From NCBI RefSeq assembly GCF_001039355.2, contig NW_019775945.1:93756-157755 (forward strand): DNA of 64,000 nucleotides, given 5' to 3'. The notes below the pieces were generated by a model. That model did not search any database. It was not told where the DNA came from and worked only from the letters and a program-made list of their open reading frames with translations. The position numbers and the translations under genes were made by a program. Source of the stretch: Lingula anatina (lineage: Eukaryota; Brachiopoda; Lingulata; Lingulida; Lingulidae). The first letter of the stretch is position 1; each line of letters opens with the position of its first letter. Shown here piece by piece: positions 10,426-21,079 of this stretch.

Positions 10426-12024
10426 ATGAAGTGGACCAAACATATCATACCATTGCTGTGCTTTTTTTACTACTACCAATATGCTGAAAGTGCAAAATTT
10501 TTGGGAATAATTTTTCCACTAAAGGGACAGGTGATAGAAACTCAAAACCTTCTCTTGGGTCTAGCTGACAGGGGACATGATGTTTACCTTGTTATTGGAG
10601 AGCATGCTGCTGCAGAACTTCCAGAGGACATGGTGGATAGCAAAGTACAGCTTTTGACTTTCAAAACTAGGTCTGAAGGTGTCTTGGCATTTGAAAACCC
10701 AGACATACAGAAAACTGCATTCATGGCCTTTTTTGAGGATCCAATTGAAAAAATTATCCCGCGCAAACGATTAGCATCAGAATTCATGTTAAGAAAAATG
10801 ATACTTACTGAGTATACTGAGGATATGTTGAAGGACAGAAAATTCCACCAAAGAATAGAAGATCTGGGAATTGACATGGTAATTCTGTCCAACTGCTTTT
10901 CATTATTCCCAACAGCATACCTGCTTCCTTACAAACATAACCTTCGCCATATCACTTTATCCTTTGCTCCTTTACCAATATCTGGGGTGCCACGTCTACC
11001 TTCAGTTATTCCACATCCACTCAGCCCATTTTCAGATGACATGTCATTCTTACAGCGAACATTAAATCTTTTAATATGTGAGCTGGTTGACTGGATATGG
11101 AGTACACCAAGAATTCCTGACAGATACTTTACTGAATATTTACCAGGTAAAGCAAGAAAAACTCCAGGTGACTTGATTTTGCTGTCTGAATTATTTGTAG
11201 TAACAGAAAAGAGCGCTGTCTTGGACTACCCTCAGTTGACTTTGCCTAATGTCATTCTTGCTGGGGGACTTAACACCAGACCTGGAAAACCTCTGACCAG
11301 AGAACTGCAGTCTTTCATGGATAGTCATGAAGAAGGTGTGATTGTTGTCTCCTTTGGATCATGGACAACCTACCCTCCTACCCATGTCACTAACAAGATG
11401 CTGGAAGCTTTTTCTAAAGTCATGTATGGAGTCATCTGGAGATTTACTGGCACCAAACCAGACCAGGTTCCTTCAAATGTAAAACTTTTAAAATGGCTTC
11501 CACAGAATGATCTCTTGGCTCATCCCAATACAAAGCTGTTTATAAGCCACTGTGGCAATGGAGGATCATATGACGCTCTTTATCATGGCATTCCAATACT
11601 TGGGTTCCCTTTTTTCTATGACCAAGTATACAATGGCAACAGAGCTCGTAACAAGGGAATGGCAAAAATCATGAACATTGCAGATTTCACTTCTGAAGAA
11701 CTTCTGAACAATATCAAAGACATGATTGAGAACCCAACCTATATGACAGCAGCGAAAAAGTTATCTGCCATTTATCGTGATCAGCCGGTGACTTCACAAC
11801 AACTCGCTGTCTCATGGATTGAGCATGTCCTGAAACATGGCGGCTCTTACCTGCGTTCTCCTGGAGCAGGCATGCCGTGGTATCAGTACTACCTTGTGGA
11901 TGTTTTTATCTTTCTTCTGTGCATTGTTATTACTGTATTGATTCTTGGTATCATTTGTTGTAAATGTCTATGTAAACTACTGAGTAAAAAGGTGAAAGTG
12001 CTAGACAAGATTAAAACAAATTGA
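10426..12024 (+). CDS. UDP-glycosyltransferase (UGT family), copy B, intronless
   Basis: This is the tandem paralogue of the gene at 7640-9238, also 532 residues and intronless. I chose the ATG at 10426 (MKWTKH) over the in-frame ATG at 10375. The 10426 site aligns with copy A's start and puts the signal peptide (LLCFFYYYQYAES) at the N terminus; the upstream extension is non-homologous leader. The signature FISHCGNGGSYDAL to FFYDQ, the membrane anchor and the KIKTN tail are present. The same substitutions appear at the expected catalytic His (Gln35) and Asp region (VILSNCF). Amino-acid differences from copy A cluster in the acceptor-side region (about 83-95 and 181-260) and at 300-350, as expected if acceptor choice is diverging. 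Substrate unknown. Confidence 0.96.
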   Translation: MKWTKHIIPLLCFFYYYQYAESAKFLGIIFPLKGQVIETQNLLLGLADRGHDVYLVIGEHAAAELPEDMVDSKVQLLTFKTRSEGVLAFENPDIQKTAFMAFFEDPIEKIIPRKRLASEFMLRKMILTEYTEDMLKDRKFHQRIEDLGIDMVILSNCFSLFPTAYLLPYKHNLRHITLSFAPLPISGVPRLPSVIPHPLSPFSDDMSFLQRTLNLLICELVDWIWSTPRIPDRYFTEYLPGKARKTPGDLILLSELFVVTEKSAVLDYPQLTLPNVILAGGLNTRPGKPLTRELQSFMDSHEEGVIVVSFGSWTTYPPTHVTNKMLEAFSKVMYGVIWRFTGTKPDQVPSNVKLLKWLPQNDLLAHPNTKLFISHCGNGGSYDALYHGIPILGFPFFYDQVYNGNRARNKGMAKIMNIADFTSEELLNNIKDMIENPTYMTAAKKLSAIYRDQPVTSQQLAVSWIEHVLKHGGSYLRSPGAGMPWYQYYLVDVFIFLLCIVITVLILGIICCKCLCKLLSKKVKVLDKIKTN

Positions 12025-12101
12025 TTTATTGCAGTATGAATACTTTACCTTAAAACAATTGCTTTAATTTGTGAAAATGAAATTTTGTTTTTCTCTGTTG
12101 A

Positions 12102-12123
12102 AAAAAAAAAAAAAAAAAAAAAA
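12102..12123 (+). repeat. Poly-A run downstream of UGT copy B
   Basis: A 22-base A run begins about 78 bp after the stop codon. Copy A has only short A-runs here, and both copies share the surrounding flank, so this is a simple repeat expansion and not a retrocopy tail. Confidence 0.6.
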
Positions 12124-15086
12124 GGAGCCAATTGAAAAATATTGATAAAGTTTAGAGAGGAGAGGGTGGTATCAGTGGTTGTAAGCTTGGATTATTTGAA
12201 TCACCTCTGATGAATTGCTCCCCATGTGATATCTATTGTCTTGTTTATTTCAGTGATGGGCAATCATTACCTGATTGTCCATAGCAACTGTTAATCAGTG
12301 TTTGTCTCTTATGTTTCCTTTACCTCTACAAGTGTCAACAATTAAAAAAATAACTTATTTCAAATTTTATGAGTGTTAAAAGCTGCACATACAGTATAAC
12401 TTATAAGTATATGTTTCTAAGCATTTTAAAATAATTTATACAAGACCACCAGTTTAATCTTTAAAATTTTCCCTTTTGATAGAATTAACTTTAACTTAGA
12501 CAGCATAGCACCAAAAAAACTTTTGCATCCAGTGGTTATTTCATTACATGGTTGAAACCTTATAACTCTTTAAGTCATTACACCCCATTACACCCCCAAT
12601 GGGTGCATACCATTGCCTTCCTGACCCTTGTGAAAAGAGGGTACACAAAAGCCCAGAAAGCTTGTTATCTGAGCAACCAAATCCAAATTAGCCTCCTAAG
12701 CACACCTTTTATCCCCCACCTCATTCATGCCAACATTGGGGCATTGTGTGAGGGTTAAACGCTAGGATCGTGTTACCGTGGATTAGTTCACTCTTTTAAG
12801 CAGCAGTGAAGAGAGTTATTGCTTTATACTCTTGTCTTCAGTTCTACCCACAGTGAACAGAGCAACTCTACATGCCCACTAAATTTAGATTCAGAGCAAG
12901 AATCCTTTTATCATTACTATTTTTTATGGGATCAAAAAGAAATTGACAGGAAATTTCCAGATGATGAGAAAACTTAATCAATATTTATATTTGCACAATT
13001 TGTGCTTATTGAATAGCAACATTTTTCCTCCAAACCTGCTTAACAAAAAGTAAATGAATAAATAAAAAAAAACTCTAATGTTAACAAAGCTGTGTAGACC
13101 CAATTCAATACAGCTAGAAAATAGGTTACCAGCTTCTATATCATTCTTTTTTTATGGTGTCTGAAATTTATCTCCTTTAGGCTAAGTTAACAGTTGTAAA
13201 TGACTTCCCACTGCCTCTCCCCAAGTCATCAATGTACAGGTACAAGAAAATCCAAAGATCAAAAGAAACATACACCACTTTATTTATCATAACTTAAAGG
13301 CCTGAATGATTAAGCTACTATATGCAAAGGAACAATGCCATCTGACATTTATAAATAACAAAACAAATAAACAGAAGGCATTTTTCTGCATAATAATACT
13401 TTAATCTGTGAAATGAAAAGAAAAAAAGACAATAGGCACATAATCTATGATTAAATATACTTTCTCTATTTATAAAATCAATATATTTGGTATGTGACAA
13501 TTGTTGAGAAATGTTATTTAAAAGGACCTTCGTGACATCAATATTGGCGAATCTCTGGAAACAATGACATAACTGTAAAAACTTCACTGTCAAATACATG
13601 TACATTTTTACACTGTACTGGTAGTAAAGGTCAAGTGTGAATAATAATAATCTATAAGAATGCACACTCTCCGGTGGCACAAAGAGCACTAGTAGGGACA
13701 AATCCGTGTTAAAACATACAAAATGTGTTGAAACGTACAAAATAAAATTATTTCACAATTTCTTTAAAAAAAGAAGTAGAAAAAAGAAATATTACAAATC
13801 AAATTTTTTAAATTAAAGCTTTTCAGATATGGAAAATAGAGGTAGTATAAAGTAATCTTCTTGTATTTGTATAATGGAAAATGAGAGAAAGTATCCTCAG
13901 CGATCATTTCCTATTTGCTTTTTATGCACGGTGCACCATAACCACAGGCAAGCATACGTGATACTACGACTACAGCACACCTGTGTGCCATATCCATGAT
14001 ACCAATCAAATATATGAGACTGTCCGACTCCCCTACATGAGTTACACAGTCAGTATACCATAAAACACAAGAAGAAGCCGGGTAATGTAATTTGAATGGT
14101 CAAGTCACGGTCACTTCCATATGCTGTATAATAAGACAGGAGATGGTCACCACCTTGTAAACTATGGTGTGCCACAGGACCATCACTAGAGTCATTATGC
14201 TGTAGTTACTACACCTGAATACAAAGTGGGCCAGTGCTCAGTCATATTATACTAATGTCTGGCTCATCACTTATACTTCCATGTCTGTACTAGAGGGCAA
14301 AATGGGCATTAGCATTCAATGAGTATGTGGCATTGGTAAAACCCACAAAAATGTCAGTCCTTTTTTTTTCTTTTTTTGTTTGTTTTTCAATGTGATGCTT
14401 GGGTTACCTCAGGTATAACTTCAGAATGAAATAATTTGATTTAAGTCTGACTTTTGAGCAAAAAAAAAAAAAAAATGTACCAGATATGTTCACAAAATTA
14501 TAAGGAAATAAAAATAAATAATCTTTTAAATAATAATAAATAACCACCATACCAATAAAGTTCCATTACTGATACCTCTTCAATAGTAGCTGTGCTATTC
14601 ACAAATAGCTAAATTCTCAACCTTCCTGAACCAATTTTAACTCCCACCTCTTGTTTTGAACATTTTGCCCAAAATTCAAATGTCTAAACCATCTTTTCTA
14701 CAAGGACGAAAAGTGTATCGTTTTCAGTTCAGTGGATATAACATTAAACTTCCCAAAACTATCATTAATCCCAGTATTTACGTCTGTCCAATGACACTAA
14801 AATATTTGATAATATATACTTATCATTCCTTCAAGTCAGTCTGAATTCCAGATTCAAGATATCATCAGAATAAAATCAAGATGGTATCATATGCAATGTA
14901 AAAGCAATAACATACATCTTCATTTATTTCAAATGCCGTGATATTGGTCTTAACTCAGGTAGTACATGTAACGTGCAATGACGTGTTGGTTTAAAACAAC
15001 TCCTCCACTTTCAGGTGACATCAGAGTGTAATTTTTTTAAAGTATTGGAACAGAACTTGCAAAGGTATTCTTAAAAAGTATGAACT

Positions 15087-15122
15087 AATAAATAAATAAA
15101 TAAATAAATTAATTAATTAATT
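15087..15122. repeat. (AAAT)n / (AATT)n simple repeat
   Basis: A direct run of ATAA units passes into TTAA units. Confidence 0.9.
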
Positions 15123-15868
15123 CTTTAGCCTGAGAGTTTGTCATTACTTTAAGACCTAATTGTCTATACTTGATTTTAGACTAATAAATCTGTCAATGTC
15201 CTTTTAAATAGATAAAAAGTAACAAATGCTCTAAAACAGAGGATATATTTCATTATGTAAAACAGGTGCAATATTTCATTTTAATTGGACTCATTTACTA
15301 GTTACTAGTGATTTATCTTGTGTCACAGCTGACCGAAAATGTGATCAAACCCACATTCACTTTTAACTTTTTTTGTGAAGCAGATCCTCATATAGCTGGA
15401 GTCAGCTACAGAATTCAGCTCTATCAGCTGTCCTCAGTGCCTAACAATTTTGTTCCAAAAAGTTAAGACAACTCTTCAGTCTTCTAGTTCTTTAATAGAC
15501 CCAGCCCCAGGTGCTAACATGACACTTCTCTGTATATTATCACAATGAAACTTGGTGACAACGAGCACCATGGTACATGATTTCAATTACACATGACATG
15601 TTCTGCCTAGGGAATGACAAACATCAGTTATAATGACACATGGCAAGTGATAGGTTCATTATACAGTGCACACCCATGGCCAATGTGGTAAATGCTGGTA
15701 GCTTTATCATATGTTGTTTTGAGGCTAAAATGTTGAATCTTGGTCTTATACAGACATGTAATTTTTTAAAACTTTTCTTTTACTGTAGGGGAGAGATTGA
15801 AAGGTGAGATACCAATGTTACAGTAGTTGTGCCAATAGAGACATGAGCTAGGTGTTTTCAACACTCTT

Positions 15869-15904
15869 GGGGAGGTGGGGGGTGGGGGGGGGGTGGGGGG
15901 GGGT
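15869..15904 (+). other. G-rich block with quadruplex potential
   Basis: GGGG-AGGT-GGGGGG-T-G9-type runs lie on the plus strand. Four or more long G-runs with one- to four-base loops fit a quadruplex motif. Confidence 0.5.
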
Positions 15905-16316
15905 GCACACATCCCACAAAGGAGGAGGTTATAGAAATACTTGTCTACATTTCAGAAGGACAAGGATATACATTCCCCATGGAAATGATACCATTCATGG
16001 TCTTCATCAGAACATGACTGTGTTAGGTGTGCCTTCAATGTAACAATTAATATCTCAACAGCATGCACTGTGAGACAACTACAACCTTTAAGGCTATTAA
16101 GTCTTACCATGTGCATAACTTAATGAATATCTAGCAGGCCACTTTTTCTCCTATTTATGAAAAACGTTAGACAAAAGTTTTGACAACAGTTGATCAAACC
16201 ATAAGTTACATTACACTTCACAGTACTCCCTGTAGCCATAACTCCCTGTAACTTGTCTTATCAAATTTGCTAGAATCAGTATCAGAAATAATAATGCAGA
16301 GCAAATATTTTAGGGT

Positions 16317-16322
16317 TTTATT
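16317..16322 (-). terminator. Candidate poly(A) signal of HSPBAP1
   Basis: TTTATT on the plus strand is AATAAA on the minus strand, 214 bp past the HSPBAP1 stop codon. It is a plausible 3' end; no downstream element was verified. Confidence 0.4.
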
Positions 16323-16535
16323 ATCATTATTGCAATTATATTTTTGTCATGCTAGGCCTATATATCACCAACATTATTCACACCAACAGAAGCCTTGATA
16401 AAGATCCATATTGAATGACAGACTGAAAAGTATTTTTCAAAACTGAACCAACTAACCCCTCTTTATCCTTGAATTTCTATTTCTGAATCATTAAACTTTC
16501 AATCCCTTTCTTTATCTTAATTCTTTTCAAAATCA

Positions 16536-19500
16536 TTAAGTACTTTTACTTTTTATGAGATGCTTACAGATTAAAGCTATTGCATCTGGATGTGTTATGG
16601 CATTGACAAAATCTTCAGTGGTTACCCTGCTGGCAATTTGTCCTCTTATTTCTCTATCAGCAATGTCCATCCCAGTCCTCACTGACATTTTCTTGTCACA
16701 CTGTACTTCACTTGTCATGGTAAAACATGCCTTGTCAGTAATACTTTCATCTTTTGTTTCACTTTCCTTTTTAGCCTCAGTCTCACTTTCACTTAAAACA
16801 CTCTCATTTTCACTCGAACTCTCAAACACTCCATGCTTGATAATTTCCAAATACTCTTCAAATGTTGTTGGTTGCACTAAATGTACATGATCTTTGTATT
16901 TTTCCAGTATTTCCATGATGCTTCCATTTATATGCTCTTGAAAATGAGTTCCACAGTCAATACCCATTCCTGGGTGAGTACAAGTACAAGAACTGCCCAA
17001 AATAGTTGCAGATTCCTTTATTTCTTTAATATTTCGAGAAGGCAAGGTCTCTCTTTCTGCACTTGTTTTATCTGTGTCACCAGGTCCAGTCAGAGGAAGC
17101 TCATTTTCACACTGACACAACTGACCATCCCCTGCCTCTGTCCAAGGTAACCCCAGACCACAGGATACACAAACTGGAGGGGTCTCATCTGCATCACACC
17201 CCCTTTTGAACTTCTTACCTTCCACTGCTTGGTTGACATTTTGCTTTCTTCTATCTAGCTCTGAAGACTTTGTAAACTTTCTCTTGAGCCCCGGGACCCT
17301 TGCTGCAGCTGATCTAGATTTAGTGACTTCAACTAACACATGGTTTAGGTATTGCATGTTCACGGAATGGCCTGACAGTTCCTGTGTAGGTAAAAATCAG
17401 TTTTTTTTTCATACGACAGCATTAATTTTTTTTAATTTGAAAAATTGACATGGCACAGATATATGGATATCTAAACACATTTGGTTCATTTCACTTTAAA
17501 TTATTTATTTCCTTATAATTCTGTTCAAATTACTTATTAAATAACCAAGACTTGAAATAAATGCAATACCTCAGTGGGATTTAACCAGGATGTGGAATCC
17601 TCCTCTGTTTGCAGCATTACAGAAGAAACCAGAATTTTTACCACTGCTTCTTCCATTCTGACTTCTGTGTCACTGGGCTGAAATAGAAATAATTATATAA
17701 ACAAAGAATGATAATAAAATAAGATACGGTTATACTGAATTTGTACCACCACTGGTATACCAGTGAAATACAGTCTTCAGGTCACTATAACCAAACAAAC
17801 ACTTAATGAGAAGGTTTATTTGTACCAGGAATTTATTCTGATTGTCTGGCAAATAACTGACCAATGCTACACTGACCTCACATTGACTGTATACTGACCA
17901 GTTCAATCCAGGTGTTGACACTGAGACTGGTGTCCAAAGATTCTACAAAGTGCCACCACTTCTTGGGGACATACAGCACTTCCCCGGGATTTAGTGTTAC
18001 TATGTAGGGCTGGCAGTTCTGAAATAAAAATATAGCTATATTAAAACTGAATTGGATATTTCTTAGTTTGTCCCACCACTGCTTGGGCACAAGCAACAAT
18101 TCCCCTGGATTCAGTGCTACTGTTGTAACATAGTAGATACTAACTGAATAGCTATAATTATTTGATATCCATACCACAGTGTTTTCATTGTTTTGGTCAA
18201 GTAGCATTATGAGTTCATTGTACAATCCCACTGGCATGAAATATTTATTATTTGAAATTTTACTAGTGCTTTAAGATTTTTCCTTCGTAATAGTTCCAAT
18301 GCTAATACTACAATCATCCTTCATAGCCAATAATTATTGATGCTCTCTTATATTTCACATCTCACCTTGAAATCTCGGAATTTCTTGAGATCTGGGCATT
18401 TTATATTGACCAGGCTGAACACACTGGACTCCTCGTATGGCACCCTGGTAGGATAGAGGGTGCTGTGAGGGGGGAACAGGAACCATCTTTTCCTGGAATG
18501 TACATATATTCATATACAATGCAAAGGCAGATCTTGGAAGAGACTGTGTTCAACAGATCTGAGCAGTTGTTTGTAAACTGATATGATTGTATGTCCAACA
18601 CAAGTAGCCTGCACAGTTACTGTAGTATGTTACAGAGCTGTGCATGAAATATCAAAAATACCAAATTTTAAAACTGTATAATGAAACTTGCAAGCTAATA
18701 CCTAGTGTGCTAATATCAATTTTAGGGACAACTTTAAACTTCTACAAAACATTGTTCTTTGTACATGAAGTTTAAAAAAATGTTAGCTACCTTCCCTTGA
18801 TCTGTGCCACAAGATTACAGCCATATGTGTCATAGTGGCAAGGTGTGTGCGCCCCACAGCTGCCCATCCACAGTGTACTCTGAGCGCCATCTCTGTCAGG
18901 AAACCCAAACACTTCCCAGCTCACTGCCTGGAATATGGAAACATAATTCTCAGTTATAGAACAGTTCATATTGCAACACATTTCATTTTTACATAATTCA
19001 CGTAAGGAGAGTAACCCAAACTGGAACTACTTTCTGGTAGAAGGTAGTCTCTACATGCATTGTTTAACTTGATTGCCTAATTAGATTCTAAAACATACTT
19101 TAAATAAATTAAAGGTATTAAGAATCTTTATTCTTGATTTTTTTTTTCATCAACTCTTCTGGGCTATTCAACACTATTTTTCTCCTCCATACCACTTCTT
19201 GAAATAATTTAGGTCTTCTCATACCTTCAGCACTTCAGGTTGGTCTGCAAACATTTCAGCCATATATTTATAGTCAGCATAGGCCCAAGTGTTCTTGGAA
19301 GAATACTTCAGCAAAGGATTGTTGGCATGGCCTTCTTTTCCCTGGTTTAACCATTCTTGGAAATCTTGCACTGTGGCTTCCTCATAACAGCAGTCTGATT
19401 CCCATAGCACTGATAAAATGACAATGTACACCATTAAAATCACAAAAGTCATCAGTGAGCAATTTTAGCCAATGAATAGTTCATTCTCTAAATAGCTGCT

Positions 19501-19850
19501 GAAGTTGAGATATTGTATTTTCCCTTTTAAAGGGAAGGCGAAATGCTGAAATTATCACAATAAAAAAAATTTAACCTACATTCACTGTAAATTTAGTCAA
19601 TTTTTAATTAATGCAGAAGCGCTACATTTATTTGATTACCTTTAAAAGGCATTTACAACTTGTTACCTTTGGTATCCCAAGAATTTGGGCCAATTCTAAA
19701 CTGTACCACTTTGTCCCCCAGAAGACTGGACAGTGACTTCAAGTCCCAACCACTAGCTGACCACGACCTGGTCATGCCTCTAAACACAGCTGGTTTGGTC
19801 AGTCCATTCAACACAAGGTTGAAACATATGTCTGGGGGTATTACAGCCAT
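16536..19850 (-). CDS. HSPBAP1: HSPB1-associated protein 1-like JmjC-domain protein
   Basis: The seven exons on the minus strand are 19667-19850, 19225-19409, 18791-18927, 18366-18492, 17899-18018, 17570-17677 and 16536-17381. All junctions are GT-AG with matching phase, giving 568 residues (human about 488). The N-terminal part contains WAYADYKYM, FGFPDRDGAQSTLWMGS and the JmjC iron site H154-Y-D156 (HTPCHYDTYGCN). It continues with RKRWFLFPP, YPTRVPYEESSVFS and the third ligand H234 in VPKKWWHFVESLD, so the Fe(II)/2-oxoglutarate triad is complete. The segment WLNPTE and the C-terminal tail (TTEDFVNAITHPDA) also match HSPBAP1. The last exon encodes a long polar, acidic region with Cys pairs (CVSC, CQC, SCTC) that accounts for the extra length. 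The substrate of this family member is not established; the human protein binds HSP27. It is divergent from ATP6V0A across a 1.2-kb gap. Confidence 0.92.
18067..18125 (-). other. Decayed copy of HSPBAP1 exon 5 start, in the preceding intron
   Basis: The minus strand reads VALNPGELLLVPKQWWDKL, against VTLNPGEVLYVPKKWWHFV in real exon 5 (17899-18018), whose first base is only about 50 nt further on. The copy stops being similar just at the iron-binding His (WWD instead of WWH). It is in the same open frame as exon 5, so intron retention would give a continuous peptide. Its own acceptor would create a stop (TAG), so normal use is unlikely. Confidence 0.65.
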
Positions 19851-20341
19851 TGTGATGAGACAACTTGATTAAAAAAACATGAAAGCTTTTAGTCGGTTGC
19901 TAAACCACGTCAGACATAAATGCCAATTATGCGAAAAACTCGTAGTAAAGTTCGTCTGCTACGATTTAAATAAATATGCATGAAAAACAACACATCTGTT
20001 TCATAAATCATTAGCTGCAATGAACTTCAAGTGATAATCAACCTTTCCGGAAATTGTGACGTATTTTGAACTTCAGAAACCGTCCAAAAATTACGAACTT
20101 TAGTTAGGGATTTGTTGGCTATTCCACTTTGAAGGAAGCCGCCATTAAAAATCTGTCCCGCAGTTGACTTCCGCTTTGAAAGGTAACTTTATGAAAATAC
20201 AACATAGATATTCTTCAGTATATTTTATTTAATTTTCATCGTTATATTCTATAATCTTAATCATTCTTTCACTAAATCAGGATAGATATAAGCCATCTTT
20301 AGTCTCAAGGTCACAGAGGTGAGTGAGTGATGATGACGTCA
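19851..20341. promoter_or_regulatory. Probable bidirectional promoter, HSPBAP1 / ATP6V0A
   Basis: The two genes are head-to-head. The region holds a YY1-like GCCGCCAT (20139-20146; ATGGCGGC on the minus strand) and a perfect CRE palindrome TGACGTCA at 20334-20341. It has more CpG than the surrounding DNA and no clear TATA box. Shared control is inferred from the layout. Confidence 0.5.
20120..20182 (+). other. ATP6V0A1: Putative non-coding first exon of ATP6V0A
   Basis: The ATG exon of ATP6V0A is preceded by an acceptor (TTATTTCAG, exon from 21056), so a leader exon must exist upstream. The GC-richer segment containing the YY1-like site ends in a good donor, GAAAG/GTAACT, at 20182. The 5' limit is a guess. 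Confidence 0.4.
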
Positions 20342-20646
20342 CTTCAGTCACGAGACAAATCGATATCCTGTGAAAAATTTGAAGGAAGGGAGTCGGTCTA
20401 AAAAATCGGTTATTGTACAGAATATAGAGAGTGTCCAAGGTAAAATTTTCTGTTTTTATGATCACAAAGTGTCTAATTTGAGCTTGATGTCAGTAATTGT
20501 AATTTCTATCTTTGGAATTTCATACAATTTGCAGATAAATGTTGCCCTCTGTTGCAATTTAGTCATGTCACGAGTCGGTCGCCGGTCAATTGCAAATTTT
20601 TAAGTAGCATTTTGAAAATAGTGAAGTACTTTAAATGTAGTCTAAC

Positions 20647-20811
20647 AGGCCCGTAGCCAGGGGGGCTCGGGGGGTTCGAAAGAACCGCCCCTTTTGCTGG
20701 GAAAAGGTCCACTCTGGGTAAAACTTGATCTAGGTATATGAAGTTTTCATGGGAAAAGGTCCACTTTTTCAGAAAAAGAACCCCCCTTTTGAAATTGCTG
20801 GCTACGGGCCT
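20647..20811. repeat. 165-bp inverted-repeat element
   Basis: It begins AGGCCCGTAGCCAG and ends with the exact inverse CTGGCTACGGGCCT. Inside are two partial repeats of AAAAGGTCCACT and runs of G and C. There is no coding capacity and no clear target-site duplication. Related fragments occur at 27038-27096, 53930-54050 and 55010-55140, so it is a dispersed family and resembles a non-autonomous DNA transposon. Confidence 0.75.
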
Positions 20812-21079
20812 AGTAGATGACTATAAATTAAAAAGAAGTCATATATTTTCTTATTTTTATGGGATATGTGATAAGAGGGATTTCTTGTAATGAAACCGTT
20901 GCAAATCTGGCATATTTTTCAAATTAAAAAAAATCTAGTTTGGCAATGACGGAAGCGAAGAATTACCACCATGATGTAGTAATCATACCGAGTTCTCTAT
21001 CTTGAAGAAACTTTGAATACATTTTATACAACAAAATCAGTTTTCCTTATTTCAGAAGTAAGGGTTCCAAAGCTTCAGG

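Larger units (their letters stand above)
10011..12495 (+). repeat. Tandem duplication unit B (UGT gene with flanks)
   Basis: This is the second copy of the roughly 2.5-kb unit at 7257-9735, with matching 5' flank, intact coding sequence and 3' flank. About 280 bp of unrelated sequence (9735-10010) separates the units. Confidence 0.85.
12496..16316. other. Intergenic region between converging UGT-B and HSPBAP1
   Basis: No coding exon is supported. A 140-residue minus-strand open frame at 13318-13740 is rich in Tyr, Leu, Phe and Cys, as expected from AT-rich DNA, and shows no domain. The area may include long 3' untranslated sequence of either neighbour. It contains an (AAAT)n/(AATT)n tract at 15087-15122 and a G-rich block at 15869-15904. 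Confidence 0.45.

Noticed and set aside
12102-12123. Poly-A tail marking UGT copy B as a processed retrocopy
   Set aside because: Both copies are intronless and share 5' and 3' flanking DNA beyond the A run, so the duplication was at DNA level.
13318-13740. 140-residue open frame on the minus strand
   Set aside because: Composition (Tyr, Phe, Leu, Cys) is that expected from AT-rich DNA; no domain, no splice sites of note, no initiation context.
20671-20692. tRNA/SINE-like B-box (GGTTCGAA) in the inverted-repeat element
   Set aside because: No A-box at the right distance and no cloverleaf; the sequence is part of a G/C foldback.
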